Below, in pieces: positions 57,590 to 64,000 of a DNA stretch of 64,000 nucleotides; within the stretch, counting starts at the first letter, position 1; each line of letters opens with the position of its first letter. Where the stretch lies: NCBI GenBank assembly GCA_019009955.1, contig JADPXZ010000007.1, forward strand, positions 3,012,501 through 3,076,500, in the 5' to 3' direction. The notes under the pieces were generated by a model. It worked only from the letters and a program-made list of their open reading frames with translations. It was not told the DNA's origin and made no database searches. The stretch is from Riptortus pedestris (Eukaryota; Arthropoda; Insecta; Hemiptera; Alydidae). Position numbers and translations under genes: made by a program.

Positions 57590-58243
57590 TGCTGGAGCGA
57601 TTTGAATGAATTTGTAAGCGGTTATTGAGGTGATCGCCGTGGATGGTTTTAGATTCACAAAATCAGCCCAAGGCAGAATCGGAGGTAGGAAGTGGCGCTA
57701 CCAACGGAACGACTCTAATTAAATAGAAAGCCATATTTCGGTTCCTAGAGCGGTTTTCCGACCCCAAATCATTGCACAGGAACTAAAAGGTGTTTATTTT
57801 GTTATTTAGAGTAACTTTTTGTCTATTCGCTTTTTGTCGTATGTACACAAGTTAAATATTTTAAACTCGAGAATTTTACACTAAAATAATTAAAAGCGTG
57901 GGGAGCCCAAACTTTTCAGCCACGATTGAACCGATCTTTAAAAAACTCTATACGTGAATCAGCTATTACAATTCTTCCACGATTATAAGGGCTATTTTTA
58001 AATGTTTTTAGGGTTTCGATCGGGAGTCAGTGGCGGTTTAATAACGGAGAGGCCTGGCAATAAAAATTTGGCGATATTTCATTTTCTATTTGTTTTTAGG
58101 CAAAACGTTCTAGACCGTTAACAAAGTTGTTTATTTGTTGGTATTCAAAGTAGCTTTTGTTTTACAACGTAATATATTAAATTTAATATCCTATCGCATG
58201 AAAATATCATCCTGGACTTCGTCTGTCGGGTCTGCTAGTTATT
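57590..58243 (-). repeat. Family B copy
   Basis: gagcgatttgaatgaatttg, ggtaggaagtggcgctaccaacgg, ending atcatcctggacttcgtctgtcgggtctgctag. A short piece of the same end repeats at 58275-58330. Confidence 0.82.
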
Positions 58244-58334
58244 ATATATATTGACATAAAATTATATTATTTCAAAATTTAATATCCCAATGCATGATAT
58301 ATCATCCAGGACTACGTCTTGTCGGCGTTTTCTT

Positions 58335-58348
58335 GTATATATATTATA

Positions 58349-58388
<40 letters not shown>

Positions 58389-58455
58389 TTATATATATAT
58401 AGATATATATATAATATATATATATATTTATTTGTACTATATATATATATATAAA
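58335..58455. repeat. TA-rich microsatellite
   Basis: Interrupted TA dinucleotides. Confidence 0.93.
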
Positions 58456-58501
58456 CACTTCAGAATAATCTTAGAAAATATGTGAACATAGATATATTCA
58501 C

Positions 58502-58561
58502 CTTTTCAACATCGTTATTTGGAGCTGTGTCTTTATCGGGAGTTCCTTCCTTCCGTGTTCG
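58502..58561 (-). CDS. Short charged exon RTRKEGTPDK...
   Basis: Twenty codons, RTRKEGTPDKDTAPNNDVEK, phase 0 on both sides, acceptor ttctattccag and donor AAG|GTGAAT. The 28-bp minisatellite fills nearly the whole intron between this exon and 59905. Not recognised. Confidence 0.65.
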
Positions 58562-58639
58562 CTGGAATAGAAATTATAATATGAAGAGCTTGAGTAAAAT
58601 TATTAAAAGATATCTCTACGAATATGAAAATATGATAAT

Positions 58640-59880
58640 GGGAGAGTGTAAAGGGGAGAGGGAGAGGGAGAAAGAGAGAGGAAGATAAAGAGAGGAGGAG
58701 AGAGAGAGGAAGATAAAGAGAGGAGGAGAGAGAGAGGAAGATAAAGAGAGAAGAGAGGGAGGAAGATAAAGAATGGAGGAGAGAGGGAGGAAGATAAAGA
58801 GAGAAGGAGAGAGGGAGGAAGATAAAGATAGGAGGATTGAGTAGAGGGAGAAGAAGATATAAGAAAGGAGATGAGAGGGAGGAAGATAAAGAGAGGAGAT
58901 GAGAGGGAGGAAGATAAAGAGAGGAGATGAGAGGGAGGAAGATAAAGAGAGGAGATGAGAGGGAGGAAGATAAAGAGAGGAGATGAGAGGGAGGAAGATA
59001 AAGAGAGGAGATGAGAGGGAGGAAGATAAAGAGAGGAGATGAGAGGGAGGAAGATAAAGAGAGGAGGAGAGAGAGAGAGGAAGATAAAGAGAGGAGGAGA
59101 GAGAGAAAGAGAAAGAAAGGAGGAGAGAGGGAGGAAGATAAAGGGAGGAGGAGAGAGAGAGAGAGGAAGATAAAGAAAGGAGAGAGAGAGAGAGGAAGAC
59201 AAAGAAAGGAGATGAGAGAGAGAAATGGCCAAAAATAAAGAGAGGAGTGATGTGAGAGGAAGGCAGATAAAGATGAGGAGGATGGCGAGAGAGGGAGGAG
59301 GAAAGATAAAGAGAGGAGATGGGACGGAGATGAGAGGAAGAATAAATGAAAGGAGAGGAGAGAGGGAGGATGATAAAGAAAGGAGGGACGAGAGAGGAAG
59401 AAAGATAAAGAGGGAGAAGGGAGTAGGGAGGAAGATAAAGAAAGGATGAGAGAGGGAGGAAGATTAGAGAAGAAAGGGGAGAGAGATGTGATGGAGACGG
59501 AAGATAAAGAGAGGAGGGGATGTGAGAGGGAATAGAAGAATAAAAAGAAGGAGAGAGACGAGAGGAAGATAAAGATAGGAGGATTGAGAGAGGAAGATAA
59601 AGAAAGGAGGAGAGAGAGAGGAAGATAAAGAATGGAGGAGAGAGGGAGGAAGATAAAGAATGGAGGATCATCGAGGAGATAGAGGAAGATAAATGGAAGA
59701 GAGAAGATGAGGAGATGGAGAGGAGAAGATAAACGAAAGGAGGAGAGTAAGATAAAGAGAGGATATGAGAGAGAGGAAGATAAAGAGAGGAGATGAGAGA
59801 GAGAGAGGAAGATAAAGAGAGGAGGAGAGAGAGGTAGAAGGAGAAAGAAAGGTTATTAAGAGAGGGGATGAGAAAGCTAG
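58640..59880. repeat. 28-bp minisatellite gaggagatgagagggaggaagataaaga
   Basis: Exact 28-bp spacing at 58860-59050, irregular elsewhere. It fills nearly the whole intron between exons 58502-58561 and 59905-59949. Confidence 0.92.
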
Positions 59881-59904
59881 GAAGATAAAGTAGCAATGGC
59901 TCAC

Positions 59905-59949
59905 CTTAGCCGTCGAACAGCTCAAGTCGGGAGTTGCTTTGATTGTCAT
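59905..59949 (-). CDS. Most 5' exon seen, MTIKATPDLSCSTAK
   Basis: Fifteen codons, phase 0 on both sides, acceptor tttgttgcag and donor AAG|GTGAGC. The first codon is ATG, but it directly follows a strong acceptor, so it need not be the initiator. Everything further 5' in the window is repeat, and no promoter or first exon is visible. Confidence 0.6.
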
Positions 59950-59999
59950 CTGCAACAAATCGGAACAGATAATGAGACTAATTGCACACGCACATCTAT

Positions 60000-60006
60000 C
60001 TATCTA

Positions 60007-60039
<33 letters not shown>

Positions 60040-60069
60040 ATAGATATATATATATATATATATATATAT
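60000..60069. repeat. (TA)n microsatellite
   Basis: TA dinucleotides with a few TC interruptions. Confidence 0.95.
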
Positions 60070-61500
60070 ACTAGCTCAGATGGCCCGGCTTCGCAGGGGA
60101 ATCATTTTTGAGGCTGAATGGTGATGGTATATTTTTTAGCAAGGCTTAAACATTGCACAAAATTTTTTACATTTACCCGTCCAAGTGTTTTAGGATATGA
60201 TACCCGTCGTTGCCGTTGGATTTGGCAATAATAGTAATTATTTGTTCGATTAGCATCACAGTCTTCGATATTTTTATATTTCCCTGTAACTCTTATACAT
60301 GTTAATATGGCTGAATTTTTATTTCAGAGCCTCCCTTATAACCCACCTCCGTTTCGAAACCTAAAAAATTTTAATATTAATTTTAATCATGGAAGAATTA
60401 ATGCTAATTGACATACCGAGTTTTGTTAGGTTTGGTTCAGCCGTTAGTGCCCAATGAAAAATTGATGGCTCCCGCTAAAGTTTTAAACGTATAACTCATT
60501 TATACTCAGGTATACTGACAATTGTGTTATATAACAAAAGTTACTCCAAATAACAAAATTAATCAACTTTTGTTATGTTTATGTTTCCGGAAAAACCAAT
60601 AGGAAACGAAATTTCCACTATTTTTAATTTCCGGCTTTCCCTTACAACCCCCACTCAATGCCCCGTCCCTAGAAATGTTAGTATGGCTTATTATAATGAA
60701 TGCCTCACTGGTAAGGACACCATACCGAGTTTTATTTAGTTCGGTGGAGTCTTTTTTGGCAAATAAATATTGTTGAACTCCCGCTATAATTTTTAGCGTA
60801 TAACGCATTTAAACTTCGGTATACAACAAAGTGAATATAACAAAAGTTACTTCAAATAAAAAAATAAACTACTTTTGTCATGTGCATATTTGCAGAAAAA
60901 CGAATAGGAAAATAAATACCGTTTTTTTTTAAAATTCAGGCCTCCCTTACAACCCCCACTCCTGCCGTCCCTAGAAATGTTGGTATGGCTTGTTATAATG
61001 AAACCGTTAATGCTAATACACATACCGTGTTTTATTTAGTTCGATTGAGTCTTTTGTGCCAAATAAAATTGTTGATTGCCGCCATAATTTTTAGCGTATA
61101 ACGCATTTAAATGTCGGTATACGACAAAAGTTGTATATAACAAAAGTTACCCTAAATAAACAAAATAAACAACTTTTGTTATGTGCCTATTTGCAGAAAA
61201 AAACCAATCGAAACCGAAATATCGCTTAATTTTTTATTTCAGCTTTCTTTTATAACCCCACTCCTGCTTGCCTCAGAGAAAATTAATATAGCCTAAAGTC
61301 TAAGTTGGGTTAATGGTAATATACATACCAAGTTTGATAAAATTCGGTTCAAGCCGTTTATGCGTGAAAAGGTAAACAAACAAACAAACAAACATACAAG
61401 AAAGAAACAAAATGCAGTTATGGTGTTCTATGACATGTGAAACGAATAAAGTTATCGTGAAATTTCGAGAAAAAAATCAATGTACAGACAGACGGTTTCA

Positions 61501-61510
<10 letters not shown>
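60070..61510 (+). repeat. Family A copy
   Basis: From actagctcagatggcccggcttcgcagggg to gtacagacagacggtttcaa, 1.44 kb, with units beginning near 60320, 60630, 60950 and 61240. Confidence 0.9.
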
Positions 61511-61536
<26 letters not shown>

Positions 61537-61565
61537 ATATATATATTATATATATATATATATAT
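61511..61565. repeat. TA tract
   Basis: Interrupted TA dinucleotides between two family A copies arranged tail to tail. Confidence 0.93.
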
Positions 61566-64000
61566 AATTGTAACCTCTGTCTGTACATTGATTTTTTTCG
61601 CTAAAATTCACGATAACTTTATGTTATATTAATATCATCTGAGACGAACAGGAGTGGGGGTTATAAGGGAGGGTGAAATTAAAAATAGCGAATATTTTCA
61701 CTTCCTATTGGTTTTTCGACAAATATGAACTATACACAAAGTTGTTTATTTTGTTATTTAGAGTAACTTTTGTTATTAAACACTTTTTTTCGTATACGAG
61801 TTATAAATGAGATAATACGCTAAAACCTATAGAGGAAGCGATGAACAATTTTATTTGGGACAAAAGACCAAACCGAAAATAAATAAAACTTGGTATGTGT
61901 ATTTAGCACTAACGCCACTTCATTAATAACAAGCCATACCAAACATTTCTAGGGGACTGGGCAGGAGTGGGGGTTATTGAGGGAGGATCTGGCTTGAATT
62001 TAAAAAATAGCGGTTTTTTGTGTTTTCCTATTCGATTTTTTTTTTCGGCAAATATGAACATAACAAATAGTTGTTTATTTTGTTAATTTAGAGAAACTTT
62101 TGTCATATTCATTTTTGGTCTTTTAAAAAAGTATAAACGAGATATACCACTATAAAACTTAAAGCGGATAGTCAAAACTATTTTATTTGGCGCTACAAGA
62201 TTTGAACCGAAATTAACCAAAACTCAGGTATGTCAACGCATTAATTCTTCCATGATTAATAAGCTATTATTAACAATGTTTTAGGTTAGAACGGGAGTGG
62301 GGGTTATTATAGCGGAGGCCTGAAATAAAAATTTGTGATATTCATCATCGTCTATTTTGTTTTTCAGACAAACATTGCCAACATAACAAAAGAGTTGTTT
62401 ACTTTGTTATTTAGATTAACTTTTGTTTTATACAATTCTCCAGGAACAATGTGTGAGAGCAAGTAATTCGCGGTGGAAATATTGATATTGCTCAACAATT
62501 CATTTCCAATTGAACTATCAGGTATCTCAGCTGGAAAAATTAATTCAAAATCTATGTTAAATATTTTGTCCTTAATAATTCAAATCTATGCATAATGCAC
62601 AGGGAAGACGGGAAAATATTGGACAATTTGTGAGGACAGTGAAGTCTTACATAAAAAAAATAATCTTCACAGTCCTCCCATATTGTCATAGTTCCCGTCT
62701 TTGTGCATTATTTCGTAGATTTGTGAATTATTAAGGACAAAAATATTAACATAGGTTTGAATTCATTTTTTCAGATGAGGTAACTGATAGTTTTCATATG
62801 GAAAAGAAGTGTTGAGCAATTTTCTCTAAATAACAAAATAAACAACTTTTGTTATGTGCATATTTGCCGAAACCCCCCTAGGACATCACTATTTTTTTAA
62901 TTTCAGGCCTCCTCCTTACATAACCCCCACTCCCTGCCCAGTCCCTAGAAAATGTTGTATTGGCTTATTATAAGGAAGGCGTTTAGTGGCTAATACACGT
63001 ACTGAGTCTGTTTTATTTTAGTTCGGTTGAGGGTCTTTTGTGCCAAAAAAAATTGTTGACTTCCCGCTATAATTTTTAGCGTAATAACGCCTTTATAGCT
63101 TCGGTATACGATGATAGTGTATATAAAAAAAAATGTTTCTCTAAAATAACCCAAATAAACAACTTTTGTTATGTGCATATTTGCCGAAATGCAATAGGAA
63201 ACGAAAATATCACTATTATTAATTTCAGGCCTCCCTTACAACCCCCCACTCCTTGCCCGTCCATAGCAAATGTTAGTATGGCTTTATTTTATTAAGGCAT
63301 TAGGTACTAATTATCACATACCCGGTTTGGTTTAAATCGGTTTGAGTCTTTAGTTCCAAATAAAATTATGGACTCCCGGTTTGTTTATAGCGTATAACTC
63401 AATTATGCTTCTGTATACGGCAAAAAGTGTATATAAATCCAAAGTTACTCTAAAATAACAAAATAAACAACTTTTGTTTATGGTGCATATTTTGCCAAAA
63501 ACCCCAATAGGAAATCATTATTATTAAATTTCAGGCCTACCCTTACAACACCCTCTTCCTGCCGGTCCCTAGAATTGTTGGTATGCGCTTATTATAAGGA
63601 AGGCGTAGTAGCTAATACACCCATACCGAGTTTGGTTTAGTTCGGTTTGAGTTTGTTGTTCAAATAAAATTGTTGACTTCCGCAGTAGTGTTTAGCGTAT
63701 AACTCATTTATACTTTAGGTTATACGACAAAAGCTTATATAGCCAAAAGTTACTCCTAAATAACAAAATAAACAACTCTTTGTTATGTTCTCCCCATTTG
63801 CCGTTTAAACCAAGAAGAATCGAAATTTCGCTATTTTTAATTTCTGCCTACCTTATAACCCTACACTCCTGTTCATCTAAGAGTATATTAATATAGCCTA
63901 AAGTCTAAGTAGGGTAGTAGTAGTAATATACATACCAATTTTCATAAAATTCGGTTTTCAGCCTAGTTTATGCGGTGAAAAGGTAACAAACAAACAAACA
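61566..64000. repeat. Family A inverted pair forming a 2.4-kb palindrome
   Basis: 61566-62655 is reversed (attgtaacctctgtctgtacattg ... gacagtgaagtcttacat). 62665-64000 is forward (cacagtcctcccatattgtcatagttcccg ... ggtgaaaaggtaacaaacaaacaaaca) and runs off the window edge just before its terminal sequence. The centre lies at about 62660. Confidence 0.85.

Noticed and set aside
58294..58485. Tyr/Ile repeat frames in TA tracts (also 13667-14183, 25418-25603)
   Set aside because: Pure consequence of (TA)n.

Overview
The window is eukaryotic, most likely from an invertebrate. It has spliced exons with GT/AG borders, very long introns, simple repeats in every intron, and decayed mariner and piggyBac DNA transposons. 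The species cannot be fixed from sequence alone. Most long open frames are artefacts of (GA)n/(CT)n tracts, which read as Ser-Leu or Glu-Arg polymers, and are left out.

The one recognisable gene lies on the minus strand and fills most of the window: a USP20/USP33-type deubiquitinase. Six consecutive exons are secure (18592-18819, 17545-17668, 16623-16734, 12552-12628, 8067-8170, 5957-6094). They encode the Cys-box region, the [19 protein letters not shown] segment, an acidic/Ser-rich insert, the YRSIISDVFNG...CLTC segment and ETFQDLSLPIP, and codon phases agree at every junction. An acidic exon follows at 4701-4865, with a truncated in-frame duplicate at 4086-4178. Upstream, 31155-31274 encodes half of a ZnF-UBP finger. 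A chain of short Lys/Ser/Thr-rich exons continues to 59949. They have good splice sites and mostly phase-0 borders, but whether they belong to the same gene is inference. The first exon, the second half of the zinc finger and the His/Asp end of the protease are not seen; the last lies beyond the left edge.

The introns are repeats. GA/GT-rich minisatellites (64-bp, 28-bp and about 80-bp units) lie at about 8.2-12.3, 17.7-18.6, 18.9-22.3, 37.6-38.5, 39-40.4, 42.3-43.1, 48.5-52.5, 54.3-54.8, 55.4-56.4 and 58.6-59.9 kb. Nearly all are purine on the plus strand, so pyrimidine in the gene's sense strand. CT-plus tracts occur at 30.5-31.15 and 44.7-45.15 kb. A C15A-like tract lies at 32.17-32.69 kb, and an approximately 190-bp satellite array at 32.7-36.27 kb.

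Interspersed families are labelled here A to E. A and B are 0.6-1.4 kb elements with a shared body but different ends. C has a stem-forming end and four copies. D is a short dispersed element. E forms a 1.4-kb palindrome. A piggyBac-like element with matching TTAA-flanked termini spans 22736-28044 and carries only C-terminal pieces of transposase, broken by family A insertions. A 1-kb internally deleted mariner sits at 15537-16536.

Base quality looks uneven. Small indels break exons at 18.6-18.8, 36.3 and 55.1 kb. The repeats at 19.6-22.3, 33-36, 41-44.6 and 45.5-48.5 kb show error-like scatter typical of unpolished long reads, so frame breaks should not be read as pseudogenisation without independent data.
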